From Dasania sp. GY-MA-18 (GTDB lineage: Bacteria > Pseudomonadota > Gammaproteobacteria > Pseudomonadales > Dasaniaceae): a stretch of 64,000 bases of DNA. The translations under genes and the position numbers were made by a program. The notes beneath the pieces are model-generated. The model ran no database searches. It had not been told where the DNA came from and saw nothing but the letters and a program-made list of their open reading frames with translations. The stretch lies in contig NZ_JANHAP010000009.1 of NCBI RefSeq assembly GCF_024734385.1, positions 62,001 to 126,000 on the forward strand. Direction: 5' to 3'. This document shows positions 28,582-37,732 of the stretch, piece after piece. The stretch's first letter is position 1. Each line of letters begins with the position of its first letter.

Positions 28582-31158
28582 TTAAAAGTTATAGCTCACG
28601 CCGCCGTAGTAATAAGCGCCATTAAAACCAAAAGGGGCGGAGCGCCGTGAGTAGGTAAATACCCCAGGGCTGTTAACTATGGGTGTGCCACCACTTTCTA
28701 GGGCACCACCGCGGCTATTACCTATTTCGTTTTTATCGGGGTAAACGTCAAAGATATTATTGCCGCCTATATTGACGCTCCAGTTTTCATCTATTTCATA
28801 GCGCACATTTAAATCGGTGAGTATTTCGGCGCTGTAGGTTTGTTCCTCGCCATCTAGCACCGTGTACTCGCCGTAGCGGTTAAAAGCTAAAGATACCTGC
28901 CAGTTATTTTTAACATACAGCGTGCTTAAAGAGATGCGATCCTTAGGCTGCCACTCTTCAATGATGGAAATATCCTGGTCGCTAAATACCACATTGGCGG
29001 GTATTTCTGCCAATGAATCAGGGCTGTATATATCGGTTACTTCGGTATCGGTAAAGTTAGCGGCTAAGGTAACATCTACCGAGCCAGATAAAATTTCCCA
29101 GCCACTGTATGTGGCAATAATGTCCACCCCTGTGGTTTCAGTATCGGCACCGTTTAAGAAAAATTGTGCCGAGCCGGCACCTGCTGCAATCAGGGCATTA
29201 TCTAAGTCTGTGCTGAGGCTGCCATCTAATTGATTACTAATAACGATGCGATCTTCTATATCAATAGAGTAGTAATCGATAGTGATACTGATTTGCTCGC
29301 TGGGGCTTAAAATAATACCGAAGCTAGTGTTGACGGACTCTTCTTCTTTTAGCTCGGGTATGCCTATATCTTTGGCTACTTGGCTGTCGTTTCTAAACGT
29401 ACCCACTTGCACAGGAATTTGTGGCCCCATAGGGTTGCTGGGGTCGCTAACAAATTGGGTACCTATATTATTAAAATACAGTTGCTGCATAGAGGGGGCG
29501 CGAAAGCCGGTACTGGCGGCGGCACGTAAACTCACCATATCGGTAACGGCCCAGTTACCGGCCAGTTTAAAGTTGGTGGTATCACCAAAGCCATCGTAAT
29601 CATCATAACGTGCAGCTGCACTGATTATTAGGTCGGAGTTAACTTGATATTCGCCGTCTATATAGGCCGACATAACATCGCGCTCTTCATCCACCGACGA
29701 GCTGGGGCTAATGCCGGGGAAGCCCTGTATGCCACCACTGGCGTCTTGGGCGTAGAGTGAGGTGGCACCGCTGGTGTCAAAATCGCTATAGGCATAGGCG
29801 TCGCCGGGTTTAATTTTATAATCGTCGGTGCGCATTTCGGCACCAAAGGCCAGGCTTAACTCGCCTAAGCTGTGTGTAAAATCCAAGTTGATGGTTTGCA
29901 AGCCTAGCTCTAAGCCATAGGCATCAGCTGAGCGAGGTATGCTGGCGCGTATCTCGGCATCACTCATGCCTTGGCCGAAGCGCAAAAAGTTTACATAGGA
30001 ATAGTTAATCGAGTTGTTGGTGCTGTAATCAATTTCATTGGTGCCGTCGGTGTAAGAGATATCCATGGACATGCCATTATCGAAATCCATGGTGTAACCC
30101 AAACTATACGACATGTCATCAATCTGTGACTCTATTAAGGGCAAAAAGCCATTGGGGATTACGTTGTTACCATCGGCTAAGTAAGACCCTGAGCCAGAGT
30201 TCGGGTTGCGATAAAACGCACCCGATTCATTTTCACGGCTGGAGTAGGTGATAAAACCATAGACCTCACCTTTGCCTAAAGGGTGGGCGGCATTCAGGGT
30301 GGCTGCATACTGTTCGGACTCGGCATCACCTATGCGAAAGGTGTCGCGATCAAAGGTGATTTCACGGGGGTCGGTAATTTCAAGAAAACCATTGCCATTA
30401 CTATCGCTAAGCGCATCGCAATCTTCAAACACACAGGTGCCTTGTTTGCCGGCGCGGTTGGTGTTACCGCGGTCGCGAAAATTAAAGGTGGCATTGATAA
30501 AACCGCCGTCACCAATGGCAAAGCCTTTGTTAACGTCTAGGTTAGTGGTTTCACCATCGCCTTCTTTATATTCGCCGTAAGAGAGGCTGACCTTGCCGGC
30601 CTCGTCAGAGTTTTTAAGAATAATATTAATCACCCCGGCAATCGCATCTGAGCCGTATTGGGCGGCAGCACCATCGCGTAACACTTCTATGCGTTCTATA
30701 GAGGCGGCAGGTATCGCATTCATATCTACCCCTGCGGTACCGCGGCCTACTGAGGTGTTGATGTGTATTAACGAGGCCTGATGGCGGCGCTTGCCGTTAA
30801 TTAACACCAGTGTTTGGTCGGGGCCTAAGCCGCGCAAGGTGGCTGGCCTTAGGGCATCGGTGCCGTCACTAATGGATGAACTGGAGAAGTTAAAGGAAGG
30901 CGCCAGTGATTGCAGCATGCGGCCTACTTCAGTATGGCCAGTAGTTTCTAAAGCGTTAGAGCTCAGCACGTCTACCGGTACGGGTAGATCTTCGGCGGTG
31001 CGGCCTTTTACCCGGGAGCCTATAATCACCACTTCTTCTAAAGTGGGTTGGGCACTTTGATTTTGCTGGGCTAAAGAGGTGGGGGTGTAGCTTAGTATGT
31101 GTCCTGCCATAACCGCAGATACTGCTAAGTATAACGATGATTTCCTATGCGTATTCAT
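28582..31158 (-). CDS. TonB-dependent outer-membrane receptor
   Basis: A protein of 858 residues: signal peptide (LAVSAVMAGHILSYTPTSLAQ), plug domain with LPVPVDVLSSNAL, RGLGPDQTLVLINGKRRH and the diagnostic IERIEVLRDGAAAQYGSDAIAGVINI, then a long beta-barrel with the usual aromatic C-terminus (YYYGGVSYNF). The insert ENESGAFYRNPNSGSGSY and the repeated TDGT regions are extracellular loops. The substrate (siderophore, sugar, B12 or other) cannot be told; no ABC transporter or regulator is adjacent. The 300-base upstream stretch holds the promoter but I see no clear Fur box. Confidence 0.92.
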   Translation of the reverse strand: MNTHRKSSLYLAVSAVMAGHILSYTPTSLAQQNQSAQPTLEEVVIIGSRVKGRTAEDLPVPVDVLSSNALETTGHTEVGRMLQSLAPSFNFSSSSISDGTDALRPATLRGLGPDQTLVLINGKRRHQASLIHINTSVGRGTAGVDMNAIPAASIERIEVLRDGAAAQYGSDAIAGVINIILKNSDEAGKVSLSYGEYKEGDGETTNLDVNKGFAIGDGGFINATFNFRDRGNTNRAGKQGTCVFEDCDALSDSNGNGFLEITDPREITFDRDTFRIGDAESEQYAATLNAAHPLGKGEVYGFITYSSRENESGAFYRNPNSGSGSYLADGNNVIPNGFLPLIESQIDDMSYSLGYTMDFDNGMSMDISYTDGTNEIDYSTNNSINYSYVNFLRFGQGMSDAEIRASIPRSADAYGLELGLQTINLDFTHSLGELSLAFGAEMRTDDYKIKPGDAYAYSDFDTSGATSLYAQDASGGIQGFPGISPSSSVDEERDVMSAYIDGEYQVNSDLIISAAARYDDYDGFGDTTNFKLAGNWAVTDMVSLRAAASTGFRAPSMQQLYFNNIGTQFVSDPSNPMGPQIPVQVGTFRNDSQVAKDIGIPELKEEESVNTSFGIILSPSEQISITIDYYSIDIEDRIVISNQLDGSLSTDLDNALIAAGAGSAQFFLNGADTETTGVDIIATYSGWEILSGSVDVTLAANFTDTEVTDIYSPDSLAEIPANVVFSDQDISIIEEWQPKDRISLSTLYVKNNWQVSLAFNRYGEYTVLDGEEQTYSAEILTDLNVRYEIDENWSVNIGGNNIFDVYPDKNEIGNSRGGALESGGTPIVNSPGVFTYSRRSAPFGFNGAYYYGGVSYNF

Positions 31159-31464
31159 ATGCCATTCTCCCGGGGGCGCGTTTAATGACTGCCATTATTG
31201 TTTTAACTAAAAGGCTAAACCGAGAAGCTACTAATGCTGCGATATGAACGCGGTTATCAACCCGCCTTACGCCATGGTGCCGGTGTAATAATGAGCGCGG
31301 TTGTCAAAAGTGATTAGGCCATTCTCTGTTCAGCACAACTTTAAGCCTAGTCGTTTTTTTATACAGGGCTGGTGGGATCAGCGCCTTTTTTAACACTCAA
31401 TTGCTATTAAAAATATTTTTTATAGAGATATTTTATATGGAGTGGTGAGCCAGCACTGTAAGGC
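31159..31464. other. Intergenic region between TonB receptor and azlD
   Basis: About 300 bases. It contains the receptor promoter on the minus strand. No further gene or hairpin was recognised. Confidence 0.4.
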
Positions 31465-31788
31465 TTATAAGTACTGTCCTAAAGCGATAAAAACAATAAA
31501 GCTTAAGCTAACGGTAAGCAGCATCTGTTGGGTGCTAAGCATAATCAAAATGGCCACGACTGCGGCCCATATATAGGGGTTGTGTAAATGCAGCGCCAGC
31601 TCCCCGGCAGGCATAAACAGTATGGGGGAGGCAATGGCCGCCAGTACGGCGGGGGCCGAGTAGGATAAAAAATGCTTGGCCTTATAGCCCAGCCGTATGG
31701 GTAGCTTGGGCTCTAAAAAAATATAGCGGCAGCCAAAGGTAATCAGGGTAAGTAGTAGCAAGAGTTCAATCATCAGCTTGTTGCTCAC
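31465..31788 (-). CDS. azlD: AzlD family membrane protein
   Basis: A protein of 107 residues with four hydrophobic segments (IELLLLLTLITFGCRYIF, SAPAVLAAIASPILF, YIWAAVVAILIML, LLTVSLSFIVFIALG), the small partner of AzlC in branched-chain amino-acid export. Its start overlaps the end of azlC by 23 bases. The two form a small operon. The LGYKAKHFLSYSAPAVLAA motif is typical. Confidence 0.82.
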   Translation of the reverse strand: MSNKLMIELLLLLTLITFGCRYIFLEPKLPIRLGYKAKHFLSYSAPAVLAAIASPILFMPAGELALHLHNPYIWAAVVAILIMLSTQQMLLTVSLSFIVFIALGQYL

Positions 31789-32494
31789 TTTGTACTAACG
31801 AGCTAGCTTGCTGATCGATTAAGGGTGACAGTAAATACGCTAAAGCCATAGCAATTAACGCGGCCAACAGTAAAGCGCCGGGCAGTTGCAGCCAGCTAAA
31901 CAGCACTGATAACAGTGCGGCGATTAAGGCTGCCAATAAGCTGGAGCTGTTTTTGATGGCGGGGATTAGCAGGGCAATAAACGTGGCGGCAATTACAAAA
32001 TCCAAGCCCCAGCTTTCCAAGTCGTTGAGCTGTTGGCCTATGACTATGCCCAGCAGTGTCCACAAGTTCCAGCTTAGGTAAAAGCCCAAACCCGCACCCA
32101 GTGCAAACCAGCGGTCAAACTGGCCGCCCTTGGGGGAGGCCAGTACAAACATTTCGTCGGTTAACAAAAAGCCCAGGCTTAGCCGCCAGGGCAGGCTGAG
32201 TTGCGCGATATGTGGCCGCATGGCCATACCGTACAGCAAATGGCGCGAGCTAATCATAAAGCTGGTTAATAAAATGCTGAGTAGCCCTGCACCGCTGGTT
32301 AGCATGCCCAGCACTGCCAGTTGTACGGCACCGGCAAAGACCAGTGCCGACATGGCTATGGCCTCACTGACCCGCAAGCCCACCTCTATGGCTAGTGAGC
32401 CTGCCAATATCCCCCAAGGTAATACCGCCAAGCTCAGGGGCAGGCCTGCGATCAGGCCCTTATAAAAGCTGTGGCGGTAGGCGGCGTTAGGCAT
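31766..32494 (-). CDS. azlC: AzlC family branched-chain amino-acid exporter subunit
   Basis: A protein of 242 residues. The N-terminal YKGLIAGLPLSLAVLPWGILAGSLAIEVGLRVSEAIAMSALVFAGAVQLAVLG and SSRHLLYGMAMRPHI are signature AzlC stretches. Several membrane helices; with AzlD it makes a two-component exporter, by homology for branched-chain amino acids or analogues. It lies six bases after the HAD phosphatase gene and may share its transcript. Confidence 0.85.
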   Translation of the reverse strand: MPNAAYRHSFYKGLIAGLPLSLAVLPWGILAGSLAIEVGLRVSEAIAMSALVFAGAVQLAVLGMLTSGAGLLSILLTSFMISSRHLLYGMAMRPHIAQLSLPWRLSLGFLLTDEMFVLASPKGGQFDRWFALGAGLGFYLSWNLWTLLGIVIGQQLNDLESWGLDFVIAATFIALLIPAIKNSSSLLAALIAALLSVLFSWLQLPGALLLAALIAMALAYLLSPLIDQQASSLVQSEQQADD

Positions 32495-32500
32495 AGCGGT

Positions 32501-33238
32501 TTAGTGGGGGTGTAATTCGCGGATTAGCGCCGGTATCTCGTCGGGGCTAATCAGGGTGTGGTGAGGGTTAATGCCCAGCTCGGCATCTAGCGGCTGCTGA
32601 TGTTGTATCCATACCGAGGTGATATTGGCACTGTGGGCACCGGCGATGTCGGCGGCTAGGTTGTCACCCACATGTATAGCCTCATGGGCCTCGCAGTTGG
32701 CTAGAGTTAATGCTTTCTCAAAAATAGAGCGGGCAGGCTTTTGCTCGGGTTCTTGGCCGCCAATAATTATATGGTCTACATAGTCGGCTAGTTTCAGCTT
32801 ATCCAGCTTGGGGATTTGCGAGTATTCAGGGCCGTTGGTAATCACCACCAGGGTGAATAGCTTTTTGGCGTTGATTAAAAAATCAACAATGCCGGGGTAG
32901 AATTTTAAGGCGGCTAAGCGCTCGTTATCAAAGCAATCCAATAGGCGCTGGGCGCTAGCATCGGGCACTTGGCTGATGTGCTGCTCAGCCAGTAAATCGC
33001 GGATCAGTTGCAGGCGAAATTGTTGCTCGCTGACTTCAGCTATAGGCAGGTATTTGGCTGCTTGTGCCTCACTCCACTGCCGATAAATGCCCGCTACATA
33101 AGCCTCGGCAAAGCCTTGGCCATCCTTAGCACCTACGGTTTGTTGGGCTAGCTGGCCTAGGCGCTGGGTGGCTTCAGCATTGGCGGCTAGGGTGTCGCAT
33201 AGGGTTTCATCCATGTCTAGGAATAGGGCTTTTAGCAT
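32501..33238 (-). CDS. HAD-superfamily hydrolase
   Basis: A protein of 245 residues. The start at 33238 (MLKALFLDMDETLCDT) is preferred because CGGAGT precedes it at good spacing, while an upstream ATG would add 17 residues of odd composition. Motif I is DMDETL, motif II TLVVITNG, the Lys motif EPEQKPARSIFEKAL, and motif IV VGDNLAADIAGAHSA. The insertion of a helical cap after motif I is typical of the YjjG-like group, which dephosphorylates nucleotides or small phosphates. The substrate is not shown. Confidence 0.82.
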   Translation of the reverse strand: MLKALFLDMDETLCDTLAANAEATQRLGQLAQQTVGAKDGQGFAEAYVAGIYRQWSEAQAAKYLPIAEVSEQQFRLQLIRDLLAEQHISQVPDASAQRLLDCFDNERLAALKFYPGIVDFLINAKKLFTLVVITNGPEYSQIPKLDKLKLADYVDHIIIGGQEPEQKPARSIFEKALTLANCEAHEAIHVGDNLAADIAGAHSANITSVWIQHQQPLDAELGINPHHTLISPDEIPALIRELHPH

Positions 33239-33446
33239 AGTGGACTCCGTGGTTACTGGGCGAACCGGCATTATACGGAAATCCGCCACGAAAGCCTTGC
33301 CGTGCAGTGATTATTAATGGCCTGGCCGCCTGCATAGAGTCGTAGCTAGCGCTGATCAAATCCCTTAAACTAGGCTGGCAATTTAGCCCCTGGGCCGCAG
33401 CCCGAAAAAAGGGCTAAAAAGTGCAAAAAGATGTTTGCCAAAATAA

Positions 33447-33462
33447 CTGTTTATGTGTACAG
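33447..33462. promoter_or_regulatory. LexA box 1 upstream of recA
   Basis: CTGT-N8-ACAG palindrome (CTGTTTATGTGTACAG), the classical SOS operator, about 185 bases before the recA start. Confidence 0.85.
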
Positions 33463-33471
33463 TTCTTTTCA

Positions 33472-33487
33472 CTGTTTGCCTATACAG
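33472..33487. promoter_or_regulatory. LexA box 2 upstream of recA
   Basis: A second CTGT-N8-ACAG palindrome (CTGTTTGCCTATACAG), 25 bases after the first. Tandem boxes imply tight LexA repression of recA. Confidence 0.85.
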
Positions 33488-33646
33488 TGTTTTTGCAGGG
33501 TTAAAGTGGCGTATAAGCTGCTGGTATATAGGCTGAGAAGGCACCCAGTAAAAAAGCAGGCAGCAAGCAAAAGGTAATATGCGAGCTTGAGCTAAGCCGT
33601 AAACGATTAACAAGATCTGCGATCTACAAAAACAAGAGAGTGAATT

Positions 33647-34711
33647 ATGGATACCAATAAAGAAAAAGCCCTACAAGCAGCACTAGGCCAGATTGAACGT
33701 CAATTCGGTAAGGGTACCGCAATGCGACTAGGCGATAAGCCTGTAGAGCGCATACCGGCTATTTCTACCGGCTCTCTGGGTTTGGATATCGCCCTAGGCA
33801 TAGGCGGCTTGCCTAAAGGCCGTATTGTTGAAATTTATGGCCCTGAGTCTTCAGGTAAAACCACACTGACCCTGCAAGCTATCGCAGAGTGTCAAAAGCA
33901 GGGCGGCACCTGTGCTTTTATTGATGCCGAACACGCCCTAGACCCTATTTATGCCGAGGCCCTGGGTGTAAACCTAGAGGATCTTATCGTATCGCAGCCC
34001 GATACCGGTGAGCAGGCCTTAGAAGTTACCGATATGCTAGTGCGCTCCGGCTCTATAGATATGATTGTTATCGACTCCGTAGCCGCGTTAACCCCCAAAG
34101 CTGAAATCGAAGGCGATATGGGCGACCACCATGTAGGTTTACAGGCGCGTTTAATGTCACAAGCCTTACGTAAGCTTACCGGCAATATTAAAAACAGCGG
34201 TTGTTGTGCCATCTTTATCAACCAGATCCGCATGAAAATAGGGGTGATGTTTGGCAACCCTGAAACCACCACTGGTGGTAATGCCCTTAAGTTTTATTCT
34301 TCGGTGCGTTTAGATATACGCCGCACCGGTGCCGTTAAAGATGGCGAAGAAGTGATAGGCAACGAAACCCGCGTTAAAGTTGTTAAAAACAAAGTATCAC
34401 CACCGTTTAAGCAGGCTGAGTTCCAAATCCACTACGGTAAAGGTATTTACCACATGGGTGAGGTTATAGACTTAGGCGTTAAGCTTAACTTGGTGGATAA
34501 GTCTGGCGCTTGGTATGCCTATAAAGGCGACAAAATAGGCCAAGGTAAAGCTAATGCGGCGCGCTTTTTAAGCGATAACTTGGAAATAGCCAACGAAATT
34601 GAAAAACAAATTCGTGCTGAGCTACTGGTTGCACCCATGAGCAACGCTGAAAAAGCCGATGTGGCCAGCAAGGCCGCGGCAGCAAAAGCAGAAGCTGTGG
34701 CGGCTGAATAA
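33647..34711 (+). CDS. recA: RecA recombinase (hybrid reading frame)
   Basis: A full-length RecA of 354 residues: N-terminal [12 protein letters not shown], Walker [10 protein letters not shown] near residue 66, Walker [12 protein letters not shown]1 loop around [24 protein letters not shown]2 loop [15 protein letters not shown] near residue 205, and an Ala/Lys-rich C-terminal tail. It catalyses strand exchange and LexA cleavage. Two LexA boxes precede it. From base 34256 onward (L2 loop to tail) the same sequence recurs at 58147, so in the island model the 5' part is host sequence and the 3' part came with the island. The frame is intact. Confidence 0.95.
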   Translation: MDTNKEKALQAALGQIERQFGKGTAMRLGDKPVERIPAISTGSLGLDIALGIGGLPKGRIVEIYGPESSGKTTLTLQAIAECQKQGGTCAFIDAEHALDPIYAEALGVNLEDLIVSQPDTGEQALEVTDMLVRSGSIDMIVIDSVAALTPKAEIEGDMGDHHVGLQARLMSQALRKLTGNIKNSGCCAIFINQIRMKIGVMFGNPETTTGGNALKFYSSVRLDIRRTGAVKDGEEVIGNETRVKVVKNKVSPPFKQAEFQIHYGKGIYHMGEVIDLGVKLNLVDKSGAWYAYKGDKIGQGKANAARFLSDNLEIANEIEKQIRAELLVAPMSNAEKADVASKAAAAKAEAVAAE

Positions 34712-35308
34712 GCCTGCCTGAGCTGGCTAACTAGCGGGCGTGCTGTTATGGAAAATTATCATCAAGCTGATGACGCGGCACGCGAGCTAGAGCCTGAACA
34801 AAGCTCAAAAAAAAGCCCCAAAAAAAAGCCTCAACTAAAGCCCGAAAATCCCTCTCGTGATATACGCCTGGCAGCAATGAACTTGCTAGCTAGGCGTGAG
34901 CACGGTTATCAAGAGCTGCTCACCAAGTTGGGTAGCAAGTTCTCTAAATCTGAACACCATCCTCCAGAGCTAATTACAGAACAATTGCAAATCCTGCGTG
35001 AGCAGGGCTTGCAAAGCGATGAGCGTTTTGTGGAAGCGTTTATTAATAGCAAAAAAAACAGTGGTAAGGGCCCTATGGTGGTGCGGCAACAGCTGCAGCA
35101 AAAAGGCTTAAAGTCCGAGCAAATTACCTTGGCCTTAGAGGCGGTAGAGGATCAGTGGTTTGCACTGGCTCAGGCCTTATATGAGCGTAAATACCAAGGC
35201 CAGCCTATTGTTGATCATAAAGAAAAAGCTAGGCGTATGCGTTTTATGCAAAGCCGGGGTTTTAGCTTTGATCAGTTTATCCACTTGTTAGATCTTGCTA
35301 AGGTTTAA
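34256..35308 (+). repeat. Left copy of the recA 3' part plus recX direct repeat
   Basis: About 1.05 kb that recurs at 58147-59205. The copies are nearly identical over recA and the first 60 percent of recX, with mostly synonymous differences, then diverge clearly in the last 200 bases of recX. The right copy has six extra bases in the recA tail. No similarity continues past the recX stop. Confidence 0.92.
34748..35308 (+). CDS. recX: RecX, RecA regulator
   Basis: A regulator of 186 residues with a Lys/Pro-rich start (EQSSKKSPKKKPQLKP) then three RecX helical repeats: SRDIRLAAMNLLARREHGYQELLTKL, LQSDERFVEAFINSKKNSGKGPMVVRQQLQQKGL, and EKARRMRFMQSRGFSFDQFIHLL. RecX caps RecA filaments and limits their growth. 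It lies 36 bases after recA and is co-transcribed. A terminator follows. A near-copy stands at 58645, and a more distant relative at 38953. Confidence 0.93.
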   Translation: MENYHQADDAARELEPEQSSKKSPKKKPQLKPENPSRDIRLAAMNLLARREHGYQELLTKLGSKFSKSEHHPPELITEQLQILREQGLQSDERFVEAFINSKKNSGKGPMVVRQQLQQKGLKSEQITLALEAVEDQWFALAQALYERKYQGQPIVDHKEKARRMRFMQSRGFSFDQFIHLLDLAKV

Positions 35309-35559
35309 TCCCGCTTGGCTTCTTGTGCCGCCTTTGTGCAAAGGCGGCTTGTATTAAAATGACAATATTCTTTATTGCCTCTTTTCCCAATAGCTAAATC
35401 GTATCTAGGCTTGCCATTGCTGTCAGTCGATAGCTTGTTTATGGCCGCATAAGTGCCTAGCCCGGCAGTATAAAAATTGAATGGGTTAAGCCTATGTAGC
35501 GGGTTTTTCATAAAAAAACACTGCTGGAGTCCTGCATCAAATGTGGGCGGGTTCATCAC
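35305..35559 (-). CDS. Possible small protein, doubtful
   Basis: An 84-codon frame, AGLQQCFFMKNPLHRLNPFN and so on, that ends across the recX terminator and touches the recX stop. No family was recognised and no clear ribosome-binding site is seen. It could be a remnant of a larger gene or non-coding. Listed because it is the only candidate between recX and glyA. Confidence 0.25.
   Translation of the reverse strand: MMNPPTFDAGLQQCFFMKNPLHRLNPFNFYTAGLGTYAAINKLSTDSNGKPRYDLAIGKRGNKEYCHFNTSRLCTKAAQEAKRD
35327..35348 (+). terminator. Terminator after recA-recX
   Basis: A perfect 9-bp GC-rich stem (GCCGCCTTT / AAAGGCGGC) with a 4-base loop followed by TTGTATT, 18 bases after the recX stop. Confidence 0.8.
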
Positions 35560-35879
35560 AATAATATGCTTATAGTTTAGTTATTTGGGATGTGTTCCCT
35601 ATTCATTAGATCGTGGGCTATATGCCCAGCAAGCTGCTTATAAGCCTGCCTTAATGGCGACACAGGCTTGGGTTGCTACTAGATTAAACAGCGCACTTTA
35701 AAGCGGCAATTTTGTAGCCCTGGCTTTTCTGCTTGCTTGTCGCAAATAAACAGATTTGGTCGTATTGGAGCAACTGCTCATTTTATTTTTTCGTTAGGAT
35801 GGCTCCCGCAGTGCCAATTTTGGCTATTAATTTAAGGTTGTTTTTAGGTACGGGCGGTCTATTGATGAGGTAAATAGCA

Positions 35880-37175
35880 GTGTTTAATGAAAATAATAAA
35901 ATAAAAGATTTTGATGCTGAACTCTGGAATGCCATGCAGGCTGAGAAGGTTAGGCAGGAAAAACATATTGAGCTGATTGCATCTGAAAACTATACCAGCC
36001 CTTTGGTTATGCAAGCCCAGGGCTCGGCGCTAACAAATAAGTACGCCGAGGGTTACCCCGGCAAGCGTTATTACGGTGGCTGTGAACATGTCGATGTTGC
36101 AGCTGGCGACAGGCCAAAAGATATTATGGAGAAGCTTGGGTTGTCAAAAGGACAGTTTGATAGTAGAAAGAGAAATCTTCTCGATCCCTATGATCGTAAG
36201 TTGCCTCATAGTGGTTTGTCACTTCAAAAAGCTCTATATCAGTTTCTTCCGTTAAGCTGCTTGCTAATTATATTTGCATTCTCAGCCCGTCGTGAGCATG
36301 AAGTGTTTGGTTTGACCACAAAATCCTTTAAGCAAGATGGTAGTTGTTGGCGTGTGAAGTTCTATGTGGGGAAAACTGATCGTGAAGAAGATTGGTTTGT
36401 GCATACTTCGTTGGTCGGAAAGGCACTTAAAACACTGGAAAGACTAAGTGCTGGCGGTAGATGTGAAAGTGACTCTGATTCACTATTTCGATTTAATGAT
36501 ACCTTTGAGCGCGCTCCGGTCAATATGGATAGATTGACAAGGTCCATTGACAGTTTTCAGGATTTTATAGGTGTTGAATGTGACGAGAATGGAGAGCGAT
36601 TTAAATTCAGTGAGCACCAATTTCGTCGTTTCTTTGCCATTATGTTTTTTTATCGCTACGAAAAAGGCGGTGATGCCGAAGCACTAATGCATGAATTAAG
36701 GCATGCCGACTGGTCTATGACACAGATCTACCTGACAGAGCGGGAAACAGGGCGAATTTTCAGGGAGGTGGAGCAGGAGTATATCGCCAGAAAGCTAGCA
36801 ATGTCGATAGAGGATGGCGGTATCTCTGGGCCAATAGCAGCAGAGTTTAAGGATAAGTTGTTATCTAATGGCGGTATCAATGTTGTCCCGGAGAAGCGAA
36901 AAGAACTGGCAATGAGTGTCGTTGAGGTAGGTCAGTTAACGTTGGAATTCATAAGTGAAGGGCTGTGTTTGGGGCACTCCCCCGGTAGAAAACAGCTAAG
37001 TAGTTGCTTTAGTGATGGTCATGTTATGTGCCATAAGGCGTCTGCAAGTTTGTGCGAAGGTTGTCCCAATCTATTCAGTGTTGATGATATTAAAAACGAT
37101 ATTTCCTCTGAGGTAATACAAGGCGATGATTACGGAGATTCAATCATACTGAACGCGGTAGTGGGAGAACAATGA
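35880..37175 (+). pseudogene. Chimeric frame: glyA 5' fragment fused to a tyrosine recombinase
   Basis: Residues 1-75 are serine hydroxymethyltransferase ([46 protein letters not shown]), cut before the PLP lysine, so no GlyA activity remains. From about residue 76 the frame runs without a break into a tyrosine-recombinase catalytic domain: Arg138 in SARREHEVF, Lys165 in VGKTDRE, His246-x-x-Arg249 in EHQFRRFF, His275 in LRHADWS, and Tyr284 in TQIYLTE. The recombinase lacks its N-terminal core-binding domain. A Cys-rich C-terminus ([20 protein letters not shown]) may bind zinc. The next gene overlaps by four bases. It is either a translational fusion driven by the glyA promoter or a deletion scar. 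Confidence 0.8.
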
Positions 37176-37660
37176 GCACTGAAACGCCTAAGGCCTTGGT
37201 GGATCAAGCAGAAGCTGTTAAGTATGAAGCCTCCAGTAATATAGCCTCAAAGGTTGATTACTTTGAGGAAGAGGTCAAACGGCATAAAAAGAAAAAACTG
37301 CCTATGGGTGGGTTGCCAAAGTCTCTTAACGCATTTGTTGAATGGGAGGTGGAAGGTTTAGAACCTGTTAATCGCAGCACTATATATCAGTCTCACAACA
37401 GGCATTTTAAAAATAGAATTGAAAAGCTATGCAAGGAAGTTAAGAGCCCTAAAATTCCTTCTAGTGTTGAAGAGGCTTATAAGAGCGAAATCAAAGAGCT
37501 GGAGAAGCAATTGTCTACGTTGGCCGGGGTCAATTTGGAGTTGCATGCAAAGGTCACCGATCTTACTGAACAAATAGCAAGTGTCGTGGAAGACAGGGAT
37601 GCTGAAATAAAGCGGCTTAAAGGTATTGTCAATCAGTCAGGAAGCCTGAGGTCGATATGA
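37172..37660 (+). CDS. Coiled-coil accessory protein of the recombinase operon
   Basis: A protein of 162 residues: basic N-terminal half ([47 protein letters not shown]) that could bind DNA, then a coiled coil ([49 protein letters not shown]). Small helical proteins of this type go with paired or triple recombinases in Tn554-like and GInt-like islands. It overlaps the upstream recombinase by four bases, showing an operon. The exact family was not recognised. Confidence 0.7.
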   Translation: MSTETPKALVDQAEAVKYEASSNIASKVDYFEEEVKRHKKKKLPMGGLPKSLNAFVEWEVEGLEPVNRSTIYQSHNRHFKNRIEKLCKEVKSPKIPSSVEEAYKSEIKELEKQLSTLAGVNLELHAKVTDLTEQIASVVEDRDAEIKRLKGIVNQSGSLRSI

Positions 37661-37732
37661 TGAAGGGTAATCAGGGTAGAATTCGAGAAGACTTGGTGCT
37701 CGCAGGAGTTTTAGATCTATTGGTTGTCTTTC

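Noticed and set aside
30272-30781. Plus-strand frames inside the TonB receptor
   Set aside because: Antisense shadows of a well-supported 858-residue gene.
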